Assembly (NCBI RefSeq): GCF_014905175.1
Contig: NC_057789.1
Span: 1,674,001 to 1,738,000, forward strand
Direction: 5' to 3'
Length of the DNA: 64,000 nt
DNA from: Aphidius gifuensis
Lineage: Eukaryota; Arthropoda; Insecta; Hymenoptera; Braconidae
The position numbers and the translations under genes were made by a program. Positions 1 through 13,700 of the stretch are shown piece after piece. Below the pieces are notes generated by a model. That model was given only the letters and a program-made list of their open reading frames with translations, ran no database searches and had not been told where the DNA came from. Position 1 is the stretch's first letter; each line of letters begins with the position of its first letter.

Positions 1-656
1 AATGAGTTAGTTCAAGTTTGTTTACACTCGACCAACAATAATCGAGAGCTTTTTTCCATTTCTTGCATACTAAAAAAAAAAAAAAAATTCATTGTCATTA
101 CGAAATAATTTTTAAAAAATCAATTTATTGATAGAGGATATTCCGATATCCCAGACAACATGGTTTTTTATTCGTTTCTTGTAGGAAATCCTCCTCTCTT
201 TGGCCAGTTTCATCATAGGGATTTGTGGTGCTACTATTATGTGGAAAAATATCGTGTAAAGTAAGTTAGTTGTCTAAGTAAAGTTGTCCGGGATATCTCA
301 ATCTTGCCTATTGATATTATAATTTATAATATGATCATACCCAAAGCAATTTTTGGTCTTTCAGGTGCCGGCAGATACATGAATATTTCAATCAGGCAAT
401 CAACATTAACAAAATCAATCGTCGTTTTTTTGGCATCATCATGATAGTATTTCTAAAAAAAAAATAATCCATGTTTATTATTTAATGTTTAATCTATAAA
501 CATATAGTGCGACTACAGTTGTTTTGTACAAACCTGGTTATCCTTTTCGTTAGAGGCACGTGTTGAAATTTGACTTTCAGCTTTACATTTTTTCCAACAT
601 GTTTTTTTATACTTAGGTAATTTTTTACATCTACGTAATCTTGCGTAATGACTCAT
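1..656 (-). CDS. F-box/LRR protein, 5' part, runs off left edge
   Basis: Three exons on the minus strand: 656-534 (41 codons from ATG), 452-341 and 69-1, the last continuing past the window. All junctions are GT-AG and phases agree. Exon 1 is a basic Cys/Lys-rich leader. Exon 2 holds the F-box core (VDCLIEIFMYLPAPERPKI). Exon 3 opens VCKKWKKALDYCWSSVNKL, the counterpart of VCLKWKEACELAWYDIKKF in the 21-37 kb array. The second intron sits at the same codon position and phase (G|TN for Val) as in those genes, so I read it as a distant sixth family member. F-box proteins recruit substrates to SCF ubiquitin ligases through Skp1; the LRR part would lie outside the window. It lies downstream of the truncated fuzzy gene, in the same direction. 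Sequence is well diverged from the array. Confidence 0.7.
145..297. repeat. Small foldback element in F-box intron 2
   Basis: GATATCCCAGACAAC (145-159) and GTTGTCCGGGATATC (283-297) are inverted copies with one mismatch, enclosing about 120 bp within the 271-bp intron 70-340. The interior (191-216) contains CTCCTCTCTTTGGC followed by AGTTTCATCAT, nearly identical to the edge of the palindrome at 27.9 kb. This suggests a dispersed MITE-like or foldback sequence. No target-site duplication is obvious. Confidence 0.4.
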
Positions 657-872
657 GATATTTGATCAAATTAAAAAGTGGTATTCACTATATAACTGAG
701 TGTGGTTTAATATTTTTTTACTTTTTTATTTCTATACATTATATTAAAAAAATGTCAAGATTTTTGGACTCTGTTTTTCATGAAACATAACCTCTATGGC
801 CACGTTTCGGATTAATAATTTTTTACTTTTTAATAGAACATATATTACATAAATGAAAAATTGTCAGGATAC

Positions 873-1285
873 GTAATTCTTTTTTTAGCTTTTCAATATT
901 ACGAGGATTTTTAATTTCATCAATACCAGCAACAAATATCATTGAATTAAATACAGCATTTAAAAAATTATCTAATACTAATTTTGTTGTACCACTTGCT
1001 ATTGTTATTAGTGTTATTGAATCAGCAAATTCTTTCCATACTACTGTCATGTCTGGTAGCAATGTGTTTATTAATTTTATATTTTGAGATTTTAAAAACA
1101 TTTGTACACCATTTAATGATGCCATTTTTGTAAATGTCATCTGTAACAAAAATTATTTATTATTAAATTTGTATTATTGTTTATTTTTTCATTCAAGATT
1201 TATTTACTGCATTTATTTCTCCTTTTTTTCTGGTAAATAATGGAATACCTCCAGATGATGTTAAACACATAACTTGTGCTGTCAT
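873..1285 (-). CDS. fuz: Fuzzy planar-polarity/ciliogenesis effector, first two exons only
   Basis: Exon 1 is 1285-1208 (26 codons, beginning MTAQVMCLTSSGGIPLF) and exon 2 is 1140-873. Key matches to Fuzzy/FUZ are the N-terminal SSGG(I/V)PLF segment, ASLNGVQMF, VVWKEFADSITLI and IKNPRNIEKLKKEL, in family order within the first longin domain. Fuzzy works with Inturned and Fritz in the CPLANE complex that acts on Rab GTPases in planar polarity and cilium assembly. Only about 115 residues are present, against roughly 400 in the family. After exon 2 a donor (C|GTATCC) is present but no further Fuzzy exon is visible in 1-872. That space holds an F-box gene on the same strand, so fuzzy is either broken or continues beyond the window with the F-box gene inside its intron. 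Confidence 0.8.
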
Positions 1286-1669
1286 GATTAATTTATTAAT
1301 TATATTTTTTTTTGGAGCTTTTTGAGTATATAAATTTTATTTGTTTGTAAACATAATGTTATTTGACAGACGCCAAAAAAATTAAGGCTGATTTGTTGAA
1401 TTTTTGACCCGCTCTCAATGACAATTTGTAAATACACCTTAATATCATGACAGATTAATCATGTCAATAAAAAAAAACTGACAGGCAGGCTGCAGTTGGA
1501 GTGCATTTAATTTTATTCCAATTATTGACTTGAGTGTTAATTAAATAATTAAATTAATATCAAATTAATTATTCATCTAGCAACAAAGTTAATCATTAAT
1601 ATCATCAATTTATAATAATTATTATTTTATTCCTGGAATAATTGTACACGTATTTATACACAATAAAAA
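1286..1669. promoter_or_regulatory. Divergent fuzzy / Sac1 promoter interval
   Basis: 384 bp separate the start codons of fuzzy (minus) and Sac1 (plus). The interval is AT-rich, contains a TATATAAA-like run near 1326 and a short less AT-rich patch near 1375-1500. Head-to-head arrangement implies a shared promoter region. No conserved motif could be assigned with confidence. Confidence 0.4.
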
Positions 1670-3733
1670 ATGACTGGAAATACTGATGTTTATGATGACT
1701 TGTATTTGTAAGTACCAATTAAATTAATTATTGAAAAAAAAAAAAACAAATGGTAATAATATTTTTAAACAATTTTAGATACACAACAAATGAAAAATTT
1801 TATGTTGAAGCAACAAAAGTGTTGCTTATTGTGGATCGATTGAGTCAGCAAATATTTACTCAAGGTAAAAAAATCAAATGAACCAGCTGTTTGATAAAAT
1901 TTTAATGTTATTTTTATGTTAAAAGTTGGAACAGCAAGTCAAATACCTCATACAGCAAGTAGACGTAAAATATGGGGTATTGTTGGAACAATACGTTTAT
2001 TATTATCAAGATATTTTATTGTTATAACTGATGCTGTTAAAATTGGTACAATTGCTGGACATGAAATATTTAAAATAACATCAACTGAAATAATTCCATA
2101 TTCAAAATCAGATTTACATTTAAGTGAAAAACAAATACAAAATAATACAACATATTTGGAGATGATTAAATCTGTTTTAAATACACCATATTTTCATTTT
2201 AGTTATACATATGATTTAAGTCATACAATGCAAAGACTTCACAATACAACACCAGAATTTTTACAGGTTTGTTGATGATAATTAATAATAAATCATGATT
2301 GTAATGATAATGTTAATTATTTTGTTGATTTTAATTATTAAGATGGCTCTTCATGATCGTGCTGATTCAAGATTTGTATGGAATGCATATTTACTTGAAG
2401 ATTTATCATCAAGACCAGAACATTCAAAATTTTGTTTACCAATAATCCATGGTTTTGTGTCGTTGAACACTGTTCATATAAATGGTTTAACAATAAATTG
2501 GGGTTTAATATCACGTCGTAGTGTACATAGAGCTGGTACACGTTTATTTTCACGTGGTATTGATGGTAATGGTAATGTATCAAATTACGTTGAGACAGAA
2601 CAAATAATTGAAGTTAATGGTGATCGTAGTTCATTTGTACAAATACGTGGATCAATACCATTATACTGGCAACAAGGACCAAATTTAAAATACAAACCAA
2701 AACCACAATTAAATCAAAATGAAGATCATCAAGTAGCATGCTCACGACATATTGATGCACAAATATTTCATTATGGTAAACAGATTTTAATTAATTTAAT
2801 TGATCATCATGGAGCTGAAGAAATATTAGAAAAATCATTTCGTGATGTTATATCAAGAATTGGTAATCAAAATGTACGCTATGAAGCATTTGATTTTCAT
2901 GCTGAATGTCGTCATATGCGTTGGGATAGATTAAATATATTGATGGATCGTTTATCACATGATCAAGAACAAATGGGTTATTTTTTATTATCAAAAGAGG
3001 GATTATTACTATCATCACAAGATGGAATATTTCGTACAAATTGTATTGATTGTCTTGATAGAACAAATGTTGTACAAAGTATGTTAGCTAAAAAAGTATT
3101 GACAATAACACTTGGTAAACTTGGTGTACTTAGAACACTTGAAGAACATCCATCATTTGAAAAGCTATTTAAAAATGTATGGGCTGATAATGCTGATATT
3201 GTTAGTATTGAATATTCTGGTACTGGTGCATTGAAAACTGATTTTACAAGAACTGGTAAACGTACACAAATTGGAGCAATTAAAGATGGTATTAATTCAT
3301 TAACAAGATATTATAAAAATAATTTTGCTGATGGTTATCGTCAGGTAAGATGTTGTTTTTAGTTAAGCTAATTTGTTTTTTTTCTCACAAGCTTGTCAAG
3401 CTTGATAGGTTTGATTTGATAATATTTTTACATGCTGGCTTTTTTTTTTTCAAGGACTCATTGGATTTATTTTTGGGAAGATATATCATTCAAGATGGTG
3501 AATGCATGTCAGTTAAATGTCCACTTGAAGTTGAAAGAAATTGGCGTTATGCAACATTTCCATTGGTACTTCTTGTTGCTTCATCAATGCTTATTGCTCA
3601 TATTATTTTACCATCAAGATATACAACTGAAGTATTACTTTATATGCTTTTTTGGGGTGCAATGATTGCTGGTACATTTGCAACAATAATACATCATGGT
3701 AAACAATATGTTGACAAACCAAAATTGCTATAG
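1670..3733 (+). CDS. Sac1: Phosphatidylinositol phosphate phosphatase Sac1
   Basis: Five exons: 1670-1707, 1779-1864, 1926-2266, 2343-3344 and 3455-3733. Together they encode 581 residues, close to the 587 of human SACM1L. The Sac domain fills the first three quarters. The CX5R catalytic motif lies in FRTNCIDCLDRTN, with the catalytic Cys at codon 389 (3042-3044), the same number as in the human enzyme. Two C-terminal hydrophobic segments follow (FPLVLLVASSMLIAHIIL and VLLYMLFWGAMIAGTFATII), as expected for this ER/Golgi membrane enzyme that dephosphorylates PI4P. The protein ends KPKLL, lacking the extended Lys-rich COPI retrieval tail of the mammalian protein. Start chosen as the ATG preceding a strong GTAAGT donor with matching phase. 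Confidence 0.95.
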
Positions 3734-4721
3734 ATAATATCACACAAAAAAATTATCAAACAGTTTTAATAATCATTCATATATTATCAACAACAGTCAA
3801 TGTAATTTCTGGTTTTTTTTTTCGGGAAAATTATATTAATTATTATCTAAACAAGGGTATACTGCAACAGTAGACATTGTAGATCCAATTAAATGTATAA
3901 TTAGATAAAAAAATTTAATAATAAAATAAAAATATCAAATATTATTGACAAAAATTAAAATTCCTTTTTTTTTTTAATTAAAAAATCCAAGAAAAATGTA
4001 TTTAAATTAATTATGGTTAGCTTTATTATTGATAAAAATATCAAGACAATTAAAAAGACAATTAATTTCATTAAAAAAAATATTTGAATGTTACGCCATT
4101 TTTAATTTTACAGGTGTACCAATTTAAAAACATAAAAATCGAGCAGAGAGAGTGCTGCCACGTATTGGTAGAATTTTTACCAAATAACAAAAACAAAAAA
4201 AAAAAAAATATGGGATAAAAAATATTGACATATTTTATTTATAAACAAGTTTGACATGTTTACTATTTAAATATTCACAAGTGTCCTATGTCAATATCAC
4301 CATTTAATTAAAAATAAAAAAAAAAATACATAAACAATTTTAATAAACAAAATCAAAGTTCATGTTGATTTACCGGTAATGACGTGTTTTTTAATTTTTT
4401 TACGATCCCGGTGACACTTGACATCATTGAAAAATGTAAATTAATAATTTTCATTATTTAATTATTAATATTTTATAAATTTTCATGATGTTTTAATTGA
4501 TGAAAATAAATAATAAAACAAAGTGATAAGACAGTCTTCCTATTCCAAAAATGTGGTAAGTCAAAAAACAATTAAAAAAAATAATTAAAAAACATAATTA
4601 TCATGAAGATTATATTAATTATATGTTTACAAACATTTCAAGTTTAATTAACCTCAAATAAAGCATTGAAATATCAACAAAAAAAATGATTTAAATATTA
4701 ATTAAGCAAATTTTTTTGCAG
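3734..4721. other. Sac1-AREL1 intergenic region, possible untranslated AREL1 exon
   Basis: No coding exon is visible. Near 4530-4555 a less AT-rich stretch ends in a consensus donor (GTG|GTAAGT, about 4556). It could be a 5' untranslated exon spliced to 4722, because joining it in frame would create an immediate TGA. The rest is AT-rich with short inverted A/T runs and a possible Sac1 poly(A) region after 3733. Confidence 0.35.
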
Positions 4722-7700
4722 ATGTTATTGCCAAAAGCAATGGCAAGATGGTCGACAGTATTGTCGGGGGTATTTTTAACCCTTTCAATGGTACTTTGTC
4801 TTGGAAAATTATTAATGCTTGCTGTTAATGGAAATAATGGTGATTTAACTGAAGCTGATTTATGGCTTGCTGAAATTGATTTAATTAAATATCGTCCGCT
4901 ATTTCATCAAAAAGGTAAATAAATTCATATTAATTTTTATAAACATGAATAAAATAATTTGATGATTGATTATTTAATTTTTCAATTAGAAGATAAATTA
5001 TTTGAATGGATTTTATTTTTATTTTGGAATTTTGCCAGTAATTTTGGCGAGATTTATATCACACTTTATAAAACCACAATGAACTTAGACAAATTAATCA
5101 TATTAGCCACAAATTTATTCGTAAATTATAATTCATATGATAAAATTAACATGACCTTTTTATAAAGCTCATTTGCGTTGTTATTTTTATCAAAAGAAAT
5201 TGACATCTTTAAAAATTATAATAGTTTATTAACTGCTTATTAAAATACCAAATTTAATTTGATGTTATTGATGATTTTTTATCATTTTTTATCATCAAGT
5301 CATCGAAATTATTTCGAAATAAATTCATTCAACAAACAGAAAATTAAAAAGAAATTTTTTATTTATGTTTTTTTATTTATTTATTGTTTAATAAGTGCTT
5401 GCGCAAAAATTAAATAAAAAATATTCTAATTTGTTGATGATTTTATTGGAAAATAAAAATTATTTTACGTCAGATTAATTATAATATCAATGATAAAAAA
5501 AATTAATTACAATGGAGTTATTGATATTTTATTTTCTTGTTTTTATTCAAATCGGATAATTATTTTTTTTTTCAATTTGCATTGATAATTGCCAAGTTAA
5601 TTGGAACGTTGTTACAATGTTAGCATCAATATTAAAATGAGTTTTTTTTATTTTATAAAAATAATTATTCAATCAATCTTCTTGTTGAGGAAAAAAAAAT
5701 ATATCCATTTGACAGTCACTCGATAGATAACTAAGCTATAAAATTAATGAAAAAAAATATTTCTCAAGGTTTAAACAATATTCTATTTGTTATTAAATTT
5801 TCAATAATTAAATTTTATTTTTTCAACAATTTATGAATATTTTAATTTTTTATTATTCAATGGAATTATATTTTTTCTTGAAATAAAGTTTTTTATTATC
5901 AACATAAATAGTTTTATTTGAAATAAAAAAATTTGCATTTATTGATTGATTTTTTCAATAATATATTTGCAATTTTGTCAGATTTATTTTAATTTTTTTT
6001 TATTGTTTTATTTTTATGGATATTGTTATTAGATATAAATTTTATTTTCAATTAAAAGGAAGTGAATGATTTATGTTTTTATTTGAATTTAAAAATTGAA
6101 ATAATATATAGTATTTAAATATTTAAAAGGAAAAAATTGTTGAAGAAAAAATATAAAAATAATTTCGAAAATATTTAGAAAAGTTTATTGATGCAATTGT
6201 TAGATATTATTTAATAAATGTTTATGTATTATTGCATAACATGTTACATGCTTTCAAAAATTTATTACTAAACCTAGAAATGTATTATTATAATTATCAA
6301 AAATAAATTATAGCTGGTTAAACAAACCCACTGGCTAGGTCATCCTAGAAAAAGGTCAAAAAATGTGCCACAAAATCGATAATATGATAGCTATCTAAAA
6401 TAATAAAAAACAAAACTAGATTTCAAAGAAAATGATAACAAAAAAATGCTTTATAATAACACACAGTCATGAATTTAAATATCAACTATATTTTTAAATT
6501 TACTACAAGTCTACATGGTAATTTAATTTTATCAAAAACAATCATGAACTTTTTTTTTTTAATAATAAAAAAAAACCTCTATTTATTTTCTGATATGTTT
6601 TATTAAAAAAAAAAAATTTCTATTATTTAATTAGTGTTATAAATAAATGAAATGTCAAGTTAAAAAATACACTGTGTTGAGATCTAGATGACGATGATGA
6701 TGCTCATGAAAAATCATTAAAAATAAAAAAGAAAAAAAATTTTTAAAATCTCATTTTTTTAATTGAAAAGTTAAAATAGAAAAAAAAAATAATTTGAGAT
6801 GAGATTTGTGGATAATGACGTTCATGACTTGATGATAATGATGTTCATAATGCTAATGATGATGACAAAAATATTTCTAATGATAATCTAAAAACAGCAT
6901 CAACTTTTTTCATTAAAAATAATAGAAAATTTAACGAAAAAAAAAAAATTGAAATATTAATATTTCATTGATGATTTTCGTAATGATCTTGACGATAATC
7001 CAGCTAAAAAGAGTAAATATTTTTCGCGCACATTTATGCCATGTCTATAAAGATGTTGGCTGGATGGGTGGGTGGGTGGATTTGATGAAAAGAGAAAGAG
7101 AAAAAGAGCAAGGGTTGGTCTCACTGTGTAATCATGTTGTATGCAGTCGACTAGCGTGACTCCACATTGTCGGATCGTTGTGAAAAAATAATAAATTTAT
7201 TCTTAAAAAATAATTTAATAATCGCGTTGTATATTGTTTATAATAAAGACACTTTTTATTTTTTTTTTCTTTATTTATTTGAGGAATTATTTACAATTTT
7301 TTCTTTTTAAAATAAAAAAAAAGCGATGTTTTAATTAGTTGTTGTGATTGTTAATTTATAAATAATTAGTTTTTTTTTTTTTTCAATTCAATTGAAATAT
7401 GTCACTGTGATTTTTAGTATTTATATATATTTTTTTTTTTGAGTTTCTATTGGTTTTTTCTCAGTGGATAATGCAAGCCAGAAAACGAAACCAATGTTCA
7501 ATTTTAATTGGCACATCTGATAACTATGATTATGCCAAACACGTTTTACCAATATTCTGACAATGCAGATGAGCAAATTCATTTCCAGATGTGCTTTAAA
7601 TTTATATAATTAATATAAAGCTAATTAATTTATTTATTAAAAATACTTGTTATAAATAAATAACGAAAATAAAAAAATTACCAAAGTTCGAATCAATTTT

Positions 7701-10700
7701 TATTTTTTAAATAAAATTAATTACTCATTATAATGAGGATAATTAATTAAATTTCTAAATACACAAATGGTGCCTTGTTATAAATTTGGAGTTAAAAAAT
7801 TGAGTACAAAGAAAATTTAAATTCAATTAAAATCAATGAAAAAATATTTAGAAAATTGTGAAATATTTTTTTAATGATAAATTGTTGATTTAAATTTTAA
7901 TTTTATATTGTTAATTAAAAGGTAATACATCTACATGAATTTTATTAAATTACATTTTAAAGAATAAATAATAATTTGACAAGAGAAAAAAATTTAATTT
8001 ATAATTTAATTTTATTAATTTATAAACATGAAAAAAAAAAATTATTTTCATGTTAAAAATTATGAATTTTAAATTCAATTTATCGGAAATTTATTCATCA
8101 TATTAATCTGATAAATATAAATTATTAATTAACAATACATTTCATCAAAAATTATTTGTTTATAGTTTTTTTAAAAATTATTTTTCATTAGTTTATTTAT
8201 TTTTGAATTTTTTCCAACACGAGCTCAAGTATTTTTCCCTGCATTGCGGATATTGCAATCTTTGAATTTATAATTTATAAATTTTAAACATCATTCTATA
8301 AAATACTAAATACCCGGTTATTAAAAATTTTAGAAAAAAAAAATTATAATTTCTTTTTTTTTTTTTCATCATTTAGGTCACTTGTTTGTTATTATTTTTT
8401 TAGATTATTATTTTTAATTAAGCCAAGCTCTAAAGAACAATATATAAACTCTTAAATTTCTACATTTATTTTTATCACTTTTTTTTTAATTAACAATTTT
8501 TTTTTTTTCATACAAACAACATATTTATCTGATGATTAATTATTTATTTTTTTTTTCAAAAAAAGTCATGTTAAAGTCAGTAAACTGGTAGTGTTGAAAA
8601 ATCGATTTTTCACTTAAACATTTTGTATATATTTTTCTTCAAACTTTTCATGCAAAAAAGAAAATTATTTAAAAGCCAAAATATACGAGTTTTAAATTTC
8701 AAATTTTTAAGTATATATATGAAAAAAAAAATATATATATTTTGCTGCATTAATAAATAAATAAATTTGAAATTTTTTTTTTTTTTTGGTATTTTTTATT
8801 CATTGAATTATTGTGGACGAGATTTGCATGAAAAATTTATATAAATAGTAAGCAATGGAAAAATATATAAATTAGAATTTTAAATTTTATTTGGATGGAT
8901 ATATTATGTGAATGTTTTGTGTGCATTTACTTGACACGATGAAATTCAAAATTGCAAGCACATTCAGTCAGATTGTTCGAGCATAACCGTGCGAACAACG
9001 TGAATTGTATGATAAGTCGAAATAGAACAAAGAATATCTCATCGTCCACAAACACTTGATACTTTATATGAAATAATACGAAAAAAAAAATTTAAATTAT
9101 CTCGAAATTTATATCTTCAAAATACTATTTTATTTTATTTTTTTCAAATTAATTTGGTCAAATTTTTTTTATCTCTTTCATCTTTATTAATTTAATTTAA
9201 AAAATGGCTTTTTATGTTCGTTTTTTTTTTTAATTTTCTAATTACATTTGTCATCTAATTTAACAATTAAAATTTTTTTTTTTTCTACATTTTTTCATGT
9301 AAAAATATCATCTTTACATTAAAAACTTTTTTACTAATTTTAATTATAAATTTTTAATTTTATTGATAAATTTAAAGTTGAAGATATTACATTTTTAGTA
9401 CACTTTTTTCTTGTTGGATTAATACAAAATTTTTTTATTCAAATAATAATAAAATTTACTATAAAAAATATTACAAAAGATTTTTCCTTTTTTTCATATT
9501 TAAGTTTTATAATTTTTTTTTTTAAATTTTGAATTTTTATTATATACAAATGAATTTGAAAACTTTACGAAACTTTTTTCATCAGTACAATACATTAATT
9601 CAAGCCAAGAAAAATTTTTTATCCATAAATTCATTGAGATTTTTTTTTAAAATGATAAGAAGTTGCAGCTGGTGAATAAAAAAAAATTTTTTCTTTGCAT
9701 GAAGATAAAATAATGTAAATTCAATTTTTTGTAATATGCCAATCAAAAAGTCACCGAGCAATGTTGTAAAATGCAAAAGACAAGAAGAAAAAAAATAAAA
9801 AAAAAAAAATATATAAAAGTAATTCTGTTGCCTACCTTGATTTTTATTTAAAACAAGAAAATTTTTATATTTTTTTTATCATCTTAAGTATGCTATAAAT
9901 AATTCACCATTATTTTTAATTATCACTATTTTATTATGAGTCATAAAAAATATCTTCTTTTATTTCATCAATTTAACACCCCTAATATTTTTAATTAACG
10001 TGTTTTTTTAATTAACAAAAAAAGAAAATCAATAAAGTAATAATTTTAGATAAATATTATCATAATTTTCATCATCACGAAATATAATATTCTGTGGAGA
10101 AAAAAAAAATAGGTGATACTTAAAGGTCAAGAGTCCAACCTAGGTCACAAGGTTTTTTTTTTTTATTTATATTTTTTTTTTTTATAGACTGATTATTTCA
10201 TATTTTCATTCTGAATTTTTTACGCTCGAGGCTACTCATCCCACTCGTAACTGTGTCACTCGAACATCATATTGATGCCAGTTATTTATTTTTTATACCC
10301 AACACAACTATCGACATTTTGACTAATAATATTTACCTCATGTTGACACCTGTAAGAATATAAAAAAAAAAAAAAAATACCCTTTTATAAATTTACTAAA
10401 CAGATAGAAATAAATTTCGAAATGAAAATTCGAAAAAATACATAATATCCAGTTTTAAAATTTAATTGTTAATAAAAAATAATTTATCATATTAATTTGC
10501 ATAGCTGAATAAATTTTACAACAATTTTTTTATAATTTATCAATTATTTTTCTATCATTATCAAAACACTCGTGAAAATATAATTATTTTTTTTTCTATG
10601 AAAATGTCAAATTACTATTTTTATCTTTAAAAAACTATGATAATATTTCAAGGCACTTTTGAATAATGAAAATGGCAAAATAATTAAATTAAAAACATCA

Positions 10701-13700
10701 AAGATTTATGATAAATAAATGAATAATAAAATTGCAATGCCGGATAAAAATAACAATCGGGAAAATGATACTTTTGTTGATGAAATATCATCAATTGGCA
10801 TGTCATTACGACCAAGTGGAAGTACATCTTCTGGTGAGTTTATATAAATTTTAAAAATACATCTAATACCTAATAAACAAAACAAATTAATCAATTAATC
10901 AATTTGTCATTTGAATTTTCTTATCAATCGCAATCCCCAATTCTATTTGTTCGAAAAAAAAAATCGAAAAAACTTTGTTATCAATTTCAATGGTACTTCA
11001 ATAATTGACAATCAATAAAAGTAACATTAAAAAAAAAATAATAACAACAACAACAATAAAATAATAATAATAATTAAAAAAAAAAAAAATTTTTTTTAAG
11101 TACGCTTCACTAGAGTTTTATTGAGGCTTTAATAAAACGAGGTTACAAAAGCACTCGGTAAAATTTATATCAAACTTTTTTCTTTTTTTTTTTTTCATAA
11201 AATGTTGGCAGAGTTTGTACAATTTAAACAACATTTTAAAGCAGTATATTGTAGAAAATAAAAAATATAAAAATATAAAATTGTAATTTTAAATAGTCTT
11301 ACAAAATGTTTCTCAATGTCATTAAAAAAAAAAATTAATTAAAAGAGAATTTTCTACCAGACAATTGTGTTTGTGTTTTTAAACTTTTTTTTTTTCTATT
11401 TGTAAATAGAGGTTTTGTTTAATGTTCATAATTTCAAATACAATGAGCCATAAATATTAATTAAATACTTCTTTTAAAAAATGAAATTGAAATTAATTTT
11501 TGGTTGAATTTAAAAGTTGGGTATTTAAATTTTAGGCGAAAGAAAAAATGAAATGATTTCATGTTGATTGAATGAAATTGAATTGGATTTAATTTATATT
11601 AATGAAAATTGATATTTTTTATTTTTAGTTTATATTTTTAGTAAATATGTTAGGAATTATTGTTGGTGAAAATTGAGTGGATCGATTGAGGCCTTGGTGG
11701 AAATGTGGAGAGTGAAACACATTTAACAAACTTGTAGTTTGTGTATAGAGACATTGTCATAAATTATACTCCCACAAAATATCATTAAATCGATTAATAC
11801 TTGGTTTAATATCCATGCATGACAATGATGAAATGCAAACTTACATGTCTTTATTATTTAAAAATAAATTATCATTGATTTGTTTGTCGTATTTTTTCTC
11901 ATACAATCAATATCACTTTGAATTTATTTTTAAATAATTTTATTTGTTGCTTAAAATTGATATTTAATAATTGTTTTTAGCTTAGAAATAAATGGCACAT
12001 TTAATATTGAACTAATTATTATTAATAATCAAAATATTATTATTATTATTCAATTTTATTTGTCAATATTTATTCTGATAAATTTATTATTTCAAACGCG
12101 GCGCATTGTCGCAATTTTATATCTCTAATTCTCATGCAGTTTGATTAATTTAATCACAAAAAATAAAAAATAAAATATTGGAATTGTGCCAAAGAGTTTC
12201 AAGATAATCCTCTTTTCGCTTGAATGATCAGATGAAAAATTTATGAAAAAAATGATTCTTCAATCACGAGTCGAAATAAAAATAAAAAAAAAGGCTAAAA
12301 TTAAAATTGATAAAATCTTTTTTATTTTAATCTCAAACATCAGGATAAAAAAAATTATTTATGGTACATTTACTGGAAAATTCAAGCACAATCAATAATG
12401 CGATTATTCAACTAAGCTGTTTAATCGAAATACTATAATATGATTAACTTGATATAATACTAAATTTAACGATACTTGTGCTTTTTTATCTTTTCTTCTT
12501 TTTCAATAATTATAAATTGGATTAAACTCGATTTATGTTAAACACTATTGATAATATTTATTTAAAAAATCAGATAAACAATTTGTTAACTTAAAACATA
12601 AAAATTTAATCAATTGGCTTAATAACAAAAAGGCGTAAGCGTCAAAAACTTCGAAAAAAAAAAAATTATTTCGAAATACTGTATTTTTAAAAAATCTTTC
12701 AAGCTAAAAAATTAATATAAAAAAAAATACCTAATTGCTAGTGATAAAATAATTTATTTTTTATTTTAATTGAATATCAATAAAAAATAAAAAGCTAGTA
12801 TTAAAAAGGCTTATCTTTGTCGAAATGTATTTTTTTTCTCGCAAACGTTTCGAATTGATTTCAGACGTTTGAAGAAATTCAAGAAAAAAAAAGAAACTTA
12901 AGCCCTTTTGTTACTGACAAAAGACAAATTTAAAAAATGAAAAAAAAAGTGCATCACATCCTTTTCTTAGTAATGCAATGATATATTTAATTTCCTAAAT
13001 TTTTTTTATTTCTAAAATATAAAAAGTTTAGTTTTAAATTTTTTTTGTTCATCATGTTGAGATTTAACAATAAAAAAATAATAAAAAGCACAATTCAATT
13101 TGTGTTATCTTTGTATTAAACTGTACTTTGAACTCGATGTACCCAGAGTGAATTAAATCCACTTGGGAGTATGAAAAATGAAAAGAAAAAAAAAAAAGAT
13201 ATAAAAAAGCGTGGAATTTTCACGAGAAAAAATGATAAAAAAATGTTAATGATTGCATTGTTTTTTGTTAAATAAGGAATATCAAGTTTAGTAAGTTGTG
13301 GACAAGTTGAAGCACTGCCAGAATTACCACCTCAGGATGAGGAACGCCTTCAACGAGCTGCCAGATTATTACAACAAAGATTGGTCCTTAGACAGTGGTT
13401 GATTGACAGTGGTTTCAGTACATCACACTATCAAAAGTAAGTTATTAAAATACCAACAAAATATAAATTAAAAACAAAAATATAATCAAGTATAAATAAT
13501 AATAATTTATCAATGTAAATTATTAGATTAATACAAATGGATGTTTTATCACTTGAGGATGTTTATTGGGTAGAAGATAATGAAGCACGTAATGCACTTG
13601 GTAAAGATTTACCACGTTGGATTGAAGCTAGACAAAATTTACCAACATCAAAAGATGATCTTGAAACATTAAAAGCTGATTTATGGAATTCAGTTGTTAA

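Noticed and set aside
6968..7159. 63-codon ORF in AREL1 intron 1
   Set aside because: No start context, splice signals or similarity; probably chance in a less AT-rich island.
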